Numbered from the stretch's first letter, positions 33,301-46,229 are shown. The stretch is 64,000 bases of DNA from Petunia secreta (GCA_029990175.1 JARKIP010000065.1:7382501-7446500); one strand, 5' to 3'. The notes: generated by a model from the letters alone, not told the origin. Made by a program: numbers and translations.

Positions 33301-35385
33301 CCACCCCACACTTGAACCTTTGCTCGCCCTCGAGCAATTACAAATGACTCCCCAACCTAGGTATAAGAGGTCTGCCTATGACTACGGTTAATACCGACCA
33401 TTGAACAAATGCATACATGACTACTATGGGTCCAACAAACATGCCAACAATATATCAATCCTCAAAACATGAGAACAACCACCCCAAGACAACTCAAATG
33501 CACAAACTCGACTCATTGCAACTATGATCCCACAAAGTCACACCTACCTACTCAACCAAGAAGCCACGACTTCACCTATCTCATGCAAACCATGTGCCCT
33601 CATCAAACAATTAAGCAAGAGAGTGTCCCCCAAATATCATACACAAAAATGAATACCAAGAATAGAATGGGGACAATAGCATAGAAAGAATTCACTCACT
33701 CTCATGAAACGCTCACATGTCACACATGACGTACCATAGGCTTGCCCGTAGTGTAGGACTCCACTAATATAAGCTCACTCCCGTCGGGATTAACTAGGAC
33801 TTTACAGAGTTGTAATGTAGGCTAAGGGTTTGACAGGATAAATATGGGTAATAGTGACTACCTCCCTAAGCACTTTAATACACCACATTTAATTTAAGCA
33901 CATATCTCATCAAAGCCACCCAATTCACCACCCAACAAAATTCACACACCTTTTTCAACAAGTAACAATTTTTCTTTTAAGCACAACACTAACAAGGATG
34001 GATATTAATTTCTTTTCTTTTTCCAATTTTTTTCAGCTTTTTTTTTTTCTTCATTTGTTTTCTTTCTATTCAATTCCTTCCAAACCTTGCCATTGCTCCT
34101 TCAACTACTTCACAATTTATCAAATATTCCCCTCATTAGTTCCACTCAAAAACCTCCCGATACTTCAACCACAAACTCCACAATAATATAAAATTATCAA
34201 TTAAAGTGCTTAAGGAGTAAAGGGTAAAAAAAAAAAGCAATTTAGAAAAAGTAGGTAGGCTTGCGGTGTGGGTGCCAACAAAAGGTCAAAGGGATCACAA
34301 CAATCAAGGGTGCATATAAGGGTAGGCAAATCAAGGTAAAAGACTTATCCAAGAAGGCCTGTATCATCTCCCGACTCGAGCAAACCTAGGATTTCGCTTT
34401 GCACACACACGGAGCAAGTTCTAGACACCAATATGCAAACATGGAGTACAATAGAATATGCCTCACATCACACATTGCACACAGTCCACACAAAATGGCT
34501 CCATCACAATTCTCAATCAAGCAAATAGGGTGCAACTTGTGGAAAATTAAGCACTAATGCACAAAGGTTCACAACAAACTCAAGTGAGTGGACTCAAGCA
34601 TCTCAAGGGGGTCATTCCATTTTTTCCTAGGCATGCATCACAATTTAAAACCAAAAGACACCACAAATAGCACATGCAATAAGTTCAAGTCCACCGGTAT
34701 CAAACAAATCAAAGGAACCTAGCATTCTACCTATTTCTTTCGTCTAGGGACTCCTATAACTAATACTATACTAATCCAAAAAAATTAGGCCATAAGAAAA
34801 ACCACGGGGTGGATGACATGAACCACTACAAAGCCTATAAAGAAAATCTTTTTGCATTTTTTTTTCTAATAAAACAAAAAAAATACTAGAAAGAAAAATA
34901 AAATATCAAGTGACAAAAGAAAAATCCTAACGGTACATGCATCCCTAACCTCAAAAATAAAGGAGAGTTCCCCCACCCTACACTTAAATCAAGCAATGTT
35001 CTCATTGCTAAAAATAAGAAAGTGCAAGGGTAAAGAAACTTCCCTGGAGTGCCAATCGGCCTAGCCGTTGGTGCTAGTATCCTCCAAGCTTCCGTATAAC
35101 ATGAGGTACTCAGACTTCCCCCAATTGGTCATCAATATTATGCAGGGGTGAGGACACCCCACACTTAACTCGACATTACATGAACCTGCAATCCAAAGAA
35201 AAACAAAAAATACGTGACACAATAAATAAAATAATACAAGTACAAACTCGGGTTGCCTCCCGAGAAGCGCCTTAGTTAACGTCGTGGCACGACGACACTT
35301 TTAGCTCACTTCCAGCATTTACGTCTTCTCTTCTTACGACGAACCTTTGTTGTCTTCCTTTCTTTGAGAGAACCCATCTTCAACT
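33301..35385 (-). other. Non-coding 3' half of copy B
   Basis: Collinear with 1213-3393 of copy A. No long frame and no RT or integrase motif. The inverted repeats ctcggg/cccgag (35247-35264) and cgtcgtg-g-cacgacg (35280-35294) are conserved with copy A just downstream of the protease stop. Confidence 0.8.
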
Positions 35386-37422
35386 TCACATGTGATGTGT
35401 CATTGCTATCTTGTTCCACATTTTGCTCACACACGTCATTTCTTGTTTGACACATTCGATCATAGAGCACTCTTCAACCTTAGTTATGTGCTCCTTCTCA
35501 TTATAAACCTTGAAAGTAACATTTTCTCCATGCGCTCTAACAGTCATCTTTCCCAGCTCCATGTCAATAATTTCCTTCGAGGTGACTAAGAATGGTCTCC
35601 CCAAAAAGATTGGAGCTTCTCGGTCCTCTTCATAATCTAAGACTACAAAATCAGCAGAAAATGTAAACTTACCAACTTTAAGCAACACATCCTCCAACCT
35701 ACCATCGAGGCGAGTGAGTGATCCATCCGCCATCTTAAGAGTAACTGAAGAGGGCTTGATTGCTCCTAGCCCTAAACTTTTGAAAATAGATAGAGGCATG
35801 AGATTTATGCTCGCACTCAGATCACACAATGCACCAGTGATGTTATGCCCTCAAATGGTACAGGGAATAGTAAACCTCCCAGGATCTTGAAGTTTTTGAG
35901 GTAGCTTACTCAAGATGGTGCTACACTCCTCGACTAAATCAACTGTATCTATCTCTTGAGGCTTTTTCTTCTTCACTAAAATTTCTTTTAAGAACTTCAC
36001 AAAGGATGGCATAAATTCAAACAGATCAGTCAAAGGAATGTTAACTTGAAGCTCTTTCAACATACTCACAAATTTTTGATACTGAGCCAAATCCTTCGAT
36101 GGTATAAGTCTCTGCAGAAATGGTGGAGGCGGCAGAGGTGCCTCCTTTTTCTCTTCTTTCTTCTTTACCTTCTCCACTTTTTTAACTTTCTCTATTTCCG
36201 CGCTCTCCTCAGACTTGGCCATCAGCTCTCCACCTTCAATTAAAGTCACTGCAGGATATTGCTCAGGCCCTTTCCTAACAGTACTTATTTATCCCACCAA
36301 CTGCCCCAACTGGTGCTCCAGGTTCTTTTGAGCATTGGCAAGATCTTGTATTGCATATGCATGGGTTGCAGTGTCAGCTATCATCCTTTGCTGGCCTGCC
36401 ATTATCTGCTTTAGCATATCTTCAACTGAATTACTAACCTACTGTGGTGGAGCTGGAAGTGGTTGGTAATTATTTGGGGCTCTCATATTGCCTTGATAAT
36501 AAGCATTACAAAACTGATTTTGACCCTGCGGCCTGTTTTGATTACCCACGTAATAAACTGACTCTGGATTAGAGGACCAAACCTCTGTAGCATGATCTTG
36601 ACCACAAACCTCACAAAAACTCTAGAGTTGTTGCACTGGAGCCGCTGGTTGCTGAGTTTGCTGCAGAGCTAGCTTGCTAATTTTATTAGAAATAGTATTC
36701 ATCTTCCCCCTCAGCTCTGAAACTGCATCTAACTGAAGTACCCCAACAGATTTCTGCGTAGTAGCTCTACCATATCCCTGCCAATCAGGATTGCTCTGCG
36801 AAAACTTGTCTAGTAATTCATAGATCTGGTCAAAGTTTAAGGCCAGTACATGGCCTCCAGCAGCAGCATCCACCACGATCTTGGTATGAGCATTCAAACG
36901 TTCAACAAAAGTGTGGGCCAACACCTCATTAGACTGGTTGTGGTGCGGGCAATCTCTCAACAATGACTTGAATCTTTTCCAGGCTGAATACAAGGATTCT
37001 CCATCTCTTTGTCTAACAGACATAATCTCACTCCTTATTCTAGCTGTTTTGCAAGAGGGATAGAATTTAGCCAAAAATTTCTTAGCTAAAGCATCCCAAG
37101 TAGTGATAGACCCAGGCTTTTCAGCCTTTAACCACTTCTTTGCAGCCCCTATCAATGAAAAGGGGAAGAGTATCAATCAAATATAATCAGTTGAGACCCA
37201 TGCTGGTGCGTCTGTGTCACTAATCTCCAAGAAATTCTGGATATGTTTTTGTGGATCCTCGTACAATAATCCAGCATATTGTCCAGTCGTATGTAACAGT
37301 TATATCATGCCAGACTTAATCTCAAAGTGTCCAGTAATTTCAGGTTTAACTATGCTCGAGGCTACTCCCTCCAGACTGGGAAGAGCAACTTCTCGCACAG
37401 CTAAAGCTCGATCTGCTGCCAT
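35386..37422 (-). pseudogene. gag-protease of copy B
   Basis: Start ATG at 37420-37422 (MAADRALAVREVALPSLEG), about 120 bp inside the primer site. The gag core at 36622-37176 (GAAKKWLKAEKPGSITTWD, FLAKFYPSCKTARIRSE, YSAWKRFKSLLRDCP) is typical of Athila-like gag. A knuckle follows near 36560-36610, then a K/E-rich linker, then protease at 35386-35829. Breaks: in-frame stops near 37305, 37180, 36620, 36450 and 36290; the last knuckle Cys reads Trp (HATEVW, versus HATEVC in copy A); the protease active site reads DLSA instead of DLGA. The protease C-terminal motif IFLGRPFLV is intact. It would supply particle protein and protease; this copy cannot. Confidence 0.85.
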
Positions 37423-37542
37423 TCTTATAGGTAAGGTTTAAGAGAAACCTAATACCTGAAACAACACAAGAAACTCAAAACAAAAATTAAACCTGAATAG
37501 AAAATAATAAATCGTCTTAAAAGAAAACAGTCAATTATTTAG

Positions 37543-37560
37543 TCCCCGGCAACGGCGCCA
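37543..37560 (-). other. Primer binding site (tRNA-Asp), copy B
   Basis: Plus strand tccccggcaacggcgcca equals the last 18 bases of plant tRNA-Asp(GTC) with CCA. It lies six bases from the LTR edge at 37567. A tRNA-Asp primer is typical of Athila-like elements. Confidence 0.92.
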
Positions 37561-37566
37561 AAAACT

Positions 37567-38900
37567 TGTTGCTCCCAACGCACACGCAAGTATACGTGGT
37601 CGACAAGTAATAAAGTGATAAGTAGAGTATCGTTCCCACGAGGACTATTCAGACTGAATCCTAGCAAACAATTTCTTAAAAACTATTCAGGGATCTTTTT
37701 TGGTTGGGAAAGTTACTAACTAAAGGAAGTAATTAAAAACAAGTAATTGAAGTCAATAATCGTTACCAATAATGGAGAAACGGTCCAGGGTCAGAGCTAC
37801 GAACAATCTAGTTGAGTTTTTCAGTTAATTCTACTTTTTGAATGCCTAGATTGCTAACTAACAGGTTAATTATATTCGTGAAAACCTTTCGATTCTTCAC
37901 GGTCTATGCAGGCTACTCCAATCCCTATATGTCTATGGGTTGAATCACGTGCACGCATTAACGAATTCTGCGATTAGTTAAGCTAGGCGAGCACGTATAT
38001 GTCTATCCTACTCACAAATTGGTTCCCCGATGCCCAGGTTCACAATCAAGCCCTATTCTTTCTTATTTGCGTTCACAAGTTCCCACTGTCGAGTTCAACT
38101 TGTAAACCGTAGATAGTGTTCAATTATCAGACCTCAATAACCAAACAATTAGGCTCAAGAAAGAATAAACAATCCGTAATTGTAAATCAATATATAGAAA
38201 TCAACTTTCAAACATCAACCTTCATGTATTTACTCTAACCCTAGAACGAACAAACTATAGAATTAAGGAGAATAATAAGAAAAAAAGAGAAAGAATTTGT
38301 TTAGATGACATCTAGGGCTCCTCCCCTCTCATCCAAAACTTGCTCCAAAGTCTCGGCCTCCCCCCTCCTCCAAAACTTGCTTCAAAGTCTGAACTTCCTT
38401 CTAAAACTAAGTAAAAGAGTATTTATAATGTTTATAAAACTCTAGCAATTAGTTACGCCTAAGCCTAGAGGAAATAGGACTTCCAAAAACGCTCCAAGGG
38501 CGCTATAGCTGGCACCCCGCGCCTCAAAATGGGCGCAACAAGTCAAAGTCCGTCGAATCTCGCACGCAACGGCCCCGCCCCACGCCACAAAATACGCCAG
38601 GACACTGGGCGCTATAGGGGGGCGCCGCACCTGGAACCGCGCCAGGCCAACTTCCTGCTTTCGTCCTTCACAGCTTGCTTCGTTCCGTGCCTTCGTGTGC
38701 TTGATCCAGTCCTCAATCGAATTCCAGCCTTTTCTCGCTCGATCATGCTCTTTAAAGCTTCAATTGCACTTCATAACAACCTACAACCATACGATATAAA
38801 ATCAGTGCAACATCACATTCATCAACTAGAAAACGTGCGAATAAAGTATCCAAACGTGAGGAAATATTAAGGAAATATAGGCATAAAATGCCAAACATCA
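37567..38900 (-). repeat. 5' LTR of copy B
   Basis: 1334 bp, the promoter-bearing LTR for minus-strand transcription. GC-rich GCGCC block at 38490-38645 upstream of the TATA box. Ends aaacatca at 38900 next to the duplication atatg. Confidence 0.92.
38420..38427 (-). promoter_or_regulatory. TATA box of copy B 5' LTR
   Basis: TATAAATA on the minus strand, in the same place relative to the GC-rich block in all three LTRs of the family (732-739, 32831-32838). Confidence 0.65.
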
Positions 38901-38905
38901 ATATG

Positions 38906-39937
38906 TCTTACTATTATGCCCTTTACGTCCATGTAGTCTATGTGTTATCTTTGAATAAATTCCTTGCCTCTCCCAGAAAGGCTTCATTCTTGTTATCTTG
39001 GGTCTACCTGGTTTCATTCTTACTCTTAATGGTAAGACAACAATCTCCAGAACCTCTGATGGTATCTGTCATGCACTTTCATCTTGCATTGGATATATAG
39101 GCTCTTCATAAGTCTTGATCATGGAGTCCTCTTGGGTAGTAGGGTGAGCAAAAGTTATAGTCACCAAGACTCTTGAAAGTCATCACATCCATTGCATGAC
39201 GACCGCGAATATCATCAATTTAGAATCTTCTACACGAACATGTCCTATTTAGCATGCACACCACATGACTTAATTCACCTTCAGTTACGTTGTACACATA
39301 TTTTTTTGATGGAGTCACCAACAAAATTGAAGCTTTTAGATTTTTGTTTTTTTATTTAAAGAGTACACATAAAATGAAACAGATGTATACAAGCTGTGTA
39401 CAGATTTGAACAGATTATACGGTATACAGATATGATCATTGTATACAATATACACATGTGAACAGTGTATATGGTATATAGATCTGATCACTGTATACAT
39501 TATACAAAATAATCAACATCTTGCAGTCCACTTATGGGAATCAATAATGTTTTTATTGAAGATTTCTTGATATTTTATTTCAAGTGTGGTGGGAGTGGCG
39601 ATGGAAGCTTCTCGATTTTTGTTCATCCACATCAAAGTCATATTTTTCATGTACTTCATAAGTGTTAGGACTGGCAGTTCCCTTGCCTTCTTAATTGTTG
39701 CATTTATTGATTCTTCAACTTTTGAGGTCATTATCGTAGACCTCTTTGCACCTGCATATGCTCTACACCACCTCTGATACCCAATGTTAAATAGGTCCTC
39801 TATCACCTTTTGATCAATCTTTAGTACCTCAGCTACAAGTTCTTCAAATTCATGGGTGGTGTAAGCCCTTGCCAATGAAAAGAACACTTCCTTAAGCATT
39901 AATAGGTGTCGGTTGAACTTCCCTTATAAGTTGTTCC
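38906..39937 (-). pseudogene. mudrA-type transposase, C-terminal part
   Basis: Minus strand from 39937: a short stretch continues the frame broken at 56805 (NNL-stop-GKFNRHLLML), then KEVFFSLARAYTTHEFEELV, GYQRWCRAYAGAKRSTIMTS and KVEESINATIKKARELPVL, all typical of plant MULE transposases downstream of the second catalytic Asp. A stop-rich AT segment with GTATAC words (39360-39510) follows. Then comes a SWIM-type zinc region near 39190-39245: TCSCRRF-stop-IDDIRGRHAMDVM. The usual CxC...CxH reads CxC...GxH, so one zinc ligand is lost. The mature enzyme would cut and join MULE ends in the nucleus. The tail runs close to 38906, where copy B inserted. Confidence 0.8.
39360..39510. repeat. GTATAC-rich intron-like segment in mudrA
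   Basis: Repeated gtatac-agat-atgatcattgtatac-type units, about 35-45 bp apart, between transposase and SWIM coding blocks. Same word style as in the ULP gene. Confidence 0.6.
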
Positions 39938-42900
39938 TGTTGACACCCAATTTTGTCCCGGAATTATTCAAATTAATAATTTACTGTGGAAGGGTTGCAA
40001 TTAAGGCTAAAATTGAAAGTGAAAAGGAAAAAAATTGAATTTTGATGGAAAAGGGCTAAAACCGAAATGCACAGCCTCAATTGTGACCTACCCATGCAAA
40101 CCCCTTATATACCAACCTAAAACACCCCTAAATCATATCAGAAGCCCGATTCCCTTTTGAAATCCCTAGAACCCGACCCGTTCCTTCTGCTTCAAGCCCG
40201 TAAAACTCAACAATAATCCAAATCCTTGTCATCTTTGTCTCCTTCTCCGTACAGAAGTTGTGCTGGAGGAATGATTGTGTTCCAGCCGTGTCATTCTCGA
40301 AGTTTCTCAGCTATTTCCCCCAACGGATATTTTCTTAAGAGATAAGGAGAGGAATTGTACCATTTTTTACAGAAATGGACGATTCTCACCCTTATCTTGA
40401 AGGTGAAATGTCTATTTTGGGGTAGAAAATTTGAATTTCAAATCAGCAGTCCATATCCTAGTTCGCAGGTATATAATCTCTTATTTTTCATTTTTTCAGG
40501 TTTTTTTGGAAAATTTAGAAAAGGGGGCAGAGCATATTGGTATATAGTTTTCAGTTTTAATCTTTAAAAGAAAGGAGAGTTAGCATTTTTGGTTTCTGTT
40601 TGGGATTCAAACATCGGTTTTGTTGTTTGTTATCGCTTCATTTTGCTTATCGCTTCTTCAATATCTGAGTCGTCGACCTTGCTCGCGCCGCTTGGTCGAG
40701 TCGCGTATCGTTTCGGATCCTCGCTCCTTGTTCACTGCCACCAAACAGGTGATATGTTGTTCTTGCTTTTAGTCTTAGCTTTATTTTCAGTTCAACTGAT
40801 GGTATGAAAAATGCAGTTCAAGTCTGGTTTATGAATCTAAGTAAAACTTATACTTTTGGTGGATAGAAGTAAATAAAATCGATATGTGCTTGAAGATTTA
40901 AAATAATGAATGTTAAAGTTTTTGCCTCTGTTTCCGTACTTGCATGTGAGTTTCCTGACTGTTTCAAATAACAAAGAGCAGTTTAAGTTGTTTTGCTAAG
41001 TATTGATCCTGTATGCATGCCTATGTTCTTTCTTTTGCTCGATCTGAAGTTGTTTAGAGGGTGTTCATGTTCTGGAGATGGTGTGAAGGAATCTGCAGGT
41101 CCATGTTGTTGGTCTGTGAGTTTCAAAATGCTGAGGTAGGCTGATTTAAGAAGAGATTTGTGTGGATTATTTTTTTTAGCTGCAGCAGTATAGTGGAGCT
41201 GTTCAGGTGTTTGCAGTTGTCTGGAAGGGTCTTATAGGTTTGAAATTGGTTGTTGGTAGTTCTAGTGGTGAGTTATGGTGCAAGGAGTTGGCAAAAGTGT
41301 GAGGGTCTGTCAAGGGCTGTTTGTAGGTTGTCCTTGGTTTTTGCAAGAGATCTGTTAGGGGTCTGCTATAGTGAGTAGTTTTGGAGGCTATGGAGGAGTT
41401 AGTGGATACAGGGTGTTTCTTGAAATTTCAGGGTCAGGGGGCTTGTTTTCCCTGTTGTTGAGTCCCTGGTTGTGTGCAGGTTGTTAGCAATAGCGATATT
41501 GGTTCAGGGGTGTGTGATGTTGTTTCAGGAGTTCAGGGTGAGGTGTTGGCAGGTAGTTGTCTAGGTGGAGAAGAGCCTGATGCAGGTAGCTTTAGGTCCT
41601 GGTGATTGCAGGCAGTAAAGAAGAAAGCAGGGAGTTAAGGGTTGTTTCTGGTTTTTGCAGTTGTCTGATTTGTGTTTGTGTGCAGGTGATAGGAGTCAAT
41701 TGTGTAGGTAGAAGAGAGTGCAGGGGTTCAAAAAGTGTCTGATTCCTTGTGAGTATGTAAGGGGTTGTTTCAGTTTTTTTTCTGGATGCCTAGTGTCTTG
41801 TAGGTAATGTGAGAGTTGCAAGTTGGTTCAAGGTTCTAGAGGGTCAGTTTCAAGTTGTTCCTTAGACTTTATAGGCTTGATAAGAATGCATTCAGCCTGC
41901 AGCATGAAATATTGGATCCTAGATCTGCTCTTTAGTTTAACTCTTGCCAGATATGTGAAGTTACTTTTTGGATATCTCTTTTGAATCTCTCATGATTTAG
42001 CTTGCCCTGGACTTTCCCCACTCTAAGTCTATGTTTGTAAGTTCCTGATTGTTATGTCTTAGGTTACTAAATTCCAGTCTCTTCCTTTTCCTGAGAGCAA
42101 AGTTTCTGCTTATGTTTTCTGTTCATGATATTTGTGTGAATAAATTACCATGTGTCTTGGGATGTAGTTATTGCTTCTAATCTGGAATGGTTAATTACCT
42201 AGTGTATAAGCTTGTTTTGTTTATCTTATGTAGTCTGCAGCATTGTTTTTGATACTCATTACAACTTATCTCTGAGTTTCAACTTTGTTTTAGCTCTTTC
42301 TTCTGATGTCGCTCTAGCTGTTGTAAACAGTGATAGATGAAATATAGTTTATGCTATTTAAGTATTATATATTGGTAACTCTCTTAAGTCCTACATGTTC
42401 ATTGTAGTTGCTGTATTGAAAGCCAAATAAAAACCTCTTCCTGTTTATCATATGGGATCCTCCCTTAGCATTATCATGTTTGGGTCTCAAGTTCAGAGTT
42501 GGTTAAGTTCTTTCCCTGTTTGTTCCAGTTATGTTCATCTGTTAAGCCTGTTTCTTATTCGACACATCTGTAAAATGAAATGAAAGTTGATTATTATATA
42601 GCTTCTCTAATTTAAATAGACCTTTAGCCCTGAATACTAGCAAGTTATTCCAAATTTCATTCAGCTATAGGAATGCCTGCAGCTTGCTATTGATAGTGAT
42701 AGTTTCCCAGCTTGTTCTTTTGGATGTCTTGGATGTCTGCTATACCTTAACTACGCCCAGCGCTTATTAGCTCCTCTTTGTTTGAATGTCTTTATATAGT
42801 TTGCTCTTTGCTAGTCTTCTTTCTAGTCTATTTGACAAATTTGTTCAAGTTGTTTAGTGTAGATACTAATCTTTATTCTTATCTTGTTTTCTTTGCATGG

Positions 42901-42974
42901 ACTCTTGGGGCGAGTTGAATGAAACTCATAAACGGGGATAGCTACATGAATTGGAAGTTATTTGATCCGCTCCG

Positions 42975-43004
42975 CATTTTCGGGACTTGATATCCCCGAA
43001 AATG
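42975..43004 (+). repeat. Hairpin cattttcggg/cccgaaaatg in the LTR
   Basis: Perfect 10-bp inverted repeat with a 10-base loop, present in both LTRs (second copy near 55674-55703). It is followed by A-rich DNA, so a role in RNA 3'-end formation or packaging is possible but unproved. Confidence 0.6.
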
Positions 43005-43349
43005 TAAAAGAAAGAAAAAATGAAAATCACAAAGTCTAACGTTCAATGATTGAGTTTGCGCTTCCGGGTTCTATCTTCTAAAATCCATCCTTCCCCGCTC
43101 CCTTAGAAAATGCAAGTTGTCTAGGATTTCCCCATAGACCGGACTAATAGCCCTGTAGGATCGAAATGATATTTGAATTGTGAATAAATATTGTAAATCA
43201 CTTAAATTATTTTTTATATGATGCTTCGTATTATTTCTTTTCGAATCGCCAATTAATTTATGGATGTTTAGAATCATTTGTCAATTAATGAGTGCAAAAA
43301 TCAAATTCGGCCTAAAAATTGTACCCTCGTCATAATTCGCATTTGAATT

Positions 43350-43760
43350 GCTTCTTTATTTATTATATTAAATATTCAATTATTTATTTATCTAATCTAA
43401 TTTATTTATTTAGTTAATCAATTAAATTTTGATCCTTTATTTATTTATTTACTTAATCTAATTTATTTAATTTCAATTAAATATTTATTTAATCAATTAA
43501 ATATTTATTAATTTATTTATTTAGTTAATCAATTATTATTCATTTACTCCTTTATTTAATTAAAATTGATAAGTTACTTATTTATTCAATTAATTAATTA
43601 ATTCCTTTATTATCATCTAATTATTTTATCTAATGTGTTTTATTTAATCATCTAACTCCATTAACCTTTACTTATTTATTAATTAATTGATCATTATTTC
43701 ATTATCCATTTAATTAATCTTAAATTGGATCATTTATTTATCTAAGGATCGGCATAATTA
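43350..43760. repeat. ATTTA/TTAAT low-complexity tract in the LTR
   Basis: About 400 bp of imperfect tttatttattta and aattaattaa units, repeated in the 3' LTR (about 56050-56440). Simple AT-rich sequence. Confidence 0.75.
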
Positions 43761-44107
43761 AAATTTTATCTTAGTTATATTATCCATATTATCCTTATAT
43801 AAAATTAGCTTTATTTATTATCCTTAACAAATTTGTGAAAACCGCCGGATTAACCGCATTTAGCGGATTTTCGAAAGTGCTCCCGCAAGGGACCTTCTTT
43901 CGAATTTAATAAAACCACTTACCTAAGAATCTCTGAATTTAATTTCTTTTAAATAAAAAATAAATTGCACTCTTTAGTTAACTTAGGTTCCTAATAATCC
44001 TTAAATTAGGTGGCGACTCCAAAGAAACACTTTGGAGTCTCCATTTTGTTGAAATCAAATCCCGGTGTACACTTGTGTGCATTATTTTTCGGGAGGGTTC
44101 AAAAGCG

Positions 44108-44126
44108 TGGTGACTCCGCTGGGGAT
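44108..44126 (+). other. Primer binding site (tRNA-Arg), Tat-related element
   Basis: tggtgactccgctggggat is complementary to the 3' end of a plant tRNA-Arg (…ATCCCCAGCGGAGTCGCCA as I recall it), with one mismatch at the fourth base. It begins six bases after the LTR end. Confidence 0.75.
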
Positions 44127-46229
44127 ACGCAAATGGTTCTAACCAAAATACTTTCACGAATTTGTTTGTTTGTATTGTTTGAGTTGTATGCCGATATTAG
44201 TATGCGTAGCTTATTTAATAATTGTTGAAACTAGCATGATTATATCTATTGTTAATTTACGAGCATGCTTAGTTAATTTAGTTGATTGTTGTGTGTCACG
44301 AAAGCATGTCACTACACCCTTATTTGCGCATATATAAACTGGCATTCCATTCATATTTCCCCCACTCCTGGGAACCTCTTGCATTCTCACTCAAATATCC
44401 GCGAGGTGCGCCCATGCGCACCCGCACCTTCTTCCACTAAAGAACCCTGCGACGAGTTGGTACACCGGCTGCTATCGTAGGAGTAATTCGACTGCGAGAC
44501 CGCTTGCCACTCACCTATTAGCCTCAACCGTTAACCCACTCTTAGATGGAATTTAGGAGCATGCTTGCATTTACACCTTAGTCTGGACCCGGTCCTTGGT
44601 ACCGCCTCCATAGTTAGGAAACCGCCCTTACGTCAACGAGTTTTTTTTTTTAAACCCAACGACAATGCATATTATGTGCTATGTGATGACGAATCCTCAG
44701 TCCTAACCATGTTTTGAGCAAAATCATATTTAGAATTTTGTCTCCTATGTTGTCTTTTAGGTCAGAAAATGGAAGAATTTAGCAGAATCTATGTGGTCAT
44801 AGCAGTCCACATAGAATTTGAGATCATAGACAGAATTGCAGTTCAGGGAAAGTTAGGCAGATTTTATTGGTTTGTGTTTTTTAGATGGTATGGTGTAGCG
44901 AGATCTAAGAGGCGAAGCCCCTGGTGTCTTTAAAAGATCAGTGGGGTCCCTCTCGTGAATGGCTTTGCATGTGTGCAGGCCCATGTTGACTAACCAGCTG
45001 CAAATTTTGATGGAATGAAGTATGCTTGTCGCATACTAGGAGAGTGAAGCCCCTATGTCTATAAACGACCAATGGGGTCCCTCCTTGAAGACCAGTGCGG
45101 TCTTGGCTACCTAAGAAACTGAGAGGCTTGATCAAAGCCGAGGACCAGTGAGGAGCCCTATGAACGAGGTCTGTGAGCCTTGCAAAACCTAGGAAGCTGA
45201 GAGGCTTGTCCAAAGCCAAGGACCAGTGAGGTTTTATTTGTAAAAGGTCAATTGGAACCTTTTATGATTTGCAGTCTGGTATTATGAAAGCAGTTGGAAT
45301 TTTCACTCCTGGATGTGGTAAAATAATTGGAGTAGTGCTTGGAGGAGTATGGATGTTTGCAAAAGGTATGGAGGATTGTTTCAGGTATTAGGCATTTGGG
45401 TTTAAAATTTTGTGCATAAGTTGTGGAGAGCGTGAGCTGTGTTAGAATTTCAAATTGACACCAACTTTGGGAAGATAGTTGGGATAATGGAATTATAATG
45501 TCAAGGCGGAGAACTAATTTTTATCAATTATTGTTATTATTTATTGCTTACTCTAAATCTGAATTGCTCAGAACTGGCATGAACTATTTTTCGTTACCAC
45601 TTGTTTGCGCGTCTTAGGTTTACCTCTGGCACAAAAGAGGCACCTTACAGGGTAGGACGCGTCTGCATTTTATTTACGCTCAATTATTTGTGTTTGGCAC
45701 ATGTCAAATTATTTGTCTAAAATGCGATTACTTGCTAAATATGTGCTGCTTGCCTGAAATTTGTTGGCACTGATTGCGTTGTGATTGAATTTGTTCAGCG
45801 GTATGGTAAGCTTAACGTTATGTTACTTCAACCTATCTTTTGTAAAAGTTAACCGCTTTATGAAGTTGTTTATTCATCTATTGTCTGAATTCATGCATAC
45901 CATTATCTTAAAACGTCTTTTAAATGTTATTTTTTTTATCTTAACCCCAGTCTTGTCATTTTGCAAAATATTGTTTAGCGTCATATTTTAAAAGTATTCG
46001 CAAGTGTGTTTTCCTTTTTAAAATAACTTCAGAGTTAAACAAGTGTTTTCGCATCTGGTTTGCTTTAACAAAATGAGTTTCTTGCTCTAAATTTTGGGTC
46101 TTTTCAGTACGGTCTCAATTTATCCATTTTAGAATAAGTTGACTCGTCAGTTTCATCTTTAATAAATTTTTATTAAATTCAGTATGCGTTGCTAAAAGGT
46201 TAATTATTTGAACATCAAGATCAGGACCT
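44127..46229 (+). other. Long leader of the Tat-related element
   Basis: 2.1 kb without a credible frame. It holds imperfect repeats: gaagcccctRtgtct-type blocks (44915, 45048) and a pair about 76 bp apart built on gagaggcttg, caaagcc and aggaccagtgagg (45120-45160 and 45198-45235). Tat/Ogre elements often have such long leaders. Confidence 0.6.

Larger units (their letters stand above)
31992..38900 (-). mobile_element. Athila-related gag-only LTR element, copy B, complete, TSD atatg
   Basis: 6909 bp with LTRs of 1309 and 1334 bp that start tgttSctccc and end aaacatca on the plus strand. Perfect 5-bp duplication atatg (31987-31991 and 38901-38905). A tRNA-Asp primer site lies next to the right LTR, so transcription is to the left. 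The 4.27 kb interior encodes only gag and protease, both damaged; 2.1 kb beyond protease is non-coding. Together with copy A this shows a family without pol (TR-GAG type), which would rely on Athila enzymes. The LTRs differ by many substitutions and a 26-bp indel near 32388, so the insertion is older than the Copia one. Confidence 0.93.
39938..44101 (+). repeat. 5' LTR (4.16 kb) of the Tat-related element
   Basis: Opens tgttgacacccaattttgtc. Contains a GT-rich non-coding middle (41050-41830), a 10-bp-stem hairpin at 42975-43004, an ATTTA-rich low-complexity tract (43350-43760) and a conserved end ccggtgtacacttgtgtgc. Short frames in it are not conserved as coding. Partner 52624-56801. Confidence 0.92.

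Noticed and set aside
37543..37560. tRNA-Asp gene
   Set aside because: Only the last 18 bases including CCA are present; plant tRNA genes do not encode CCA, and the place beside an LTR makes it a primer binding site.
38442..38630. Ala/Arg-rich frames in the GC block of the LTRs (also 777-1028, 32853-33146)
   Set aside because: GC-rich U3 DNA lacks stops by composition; the frames shift between LTR copies.
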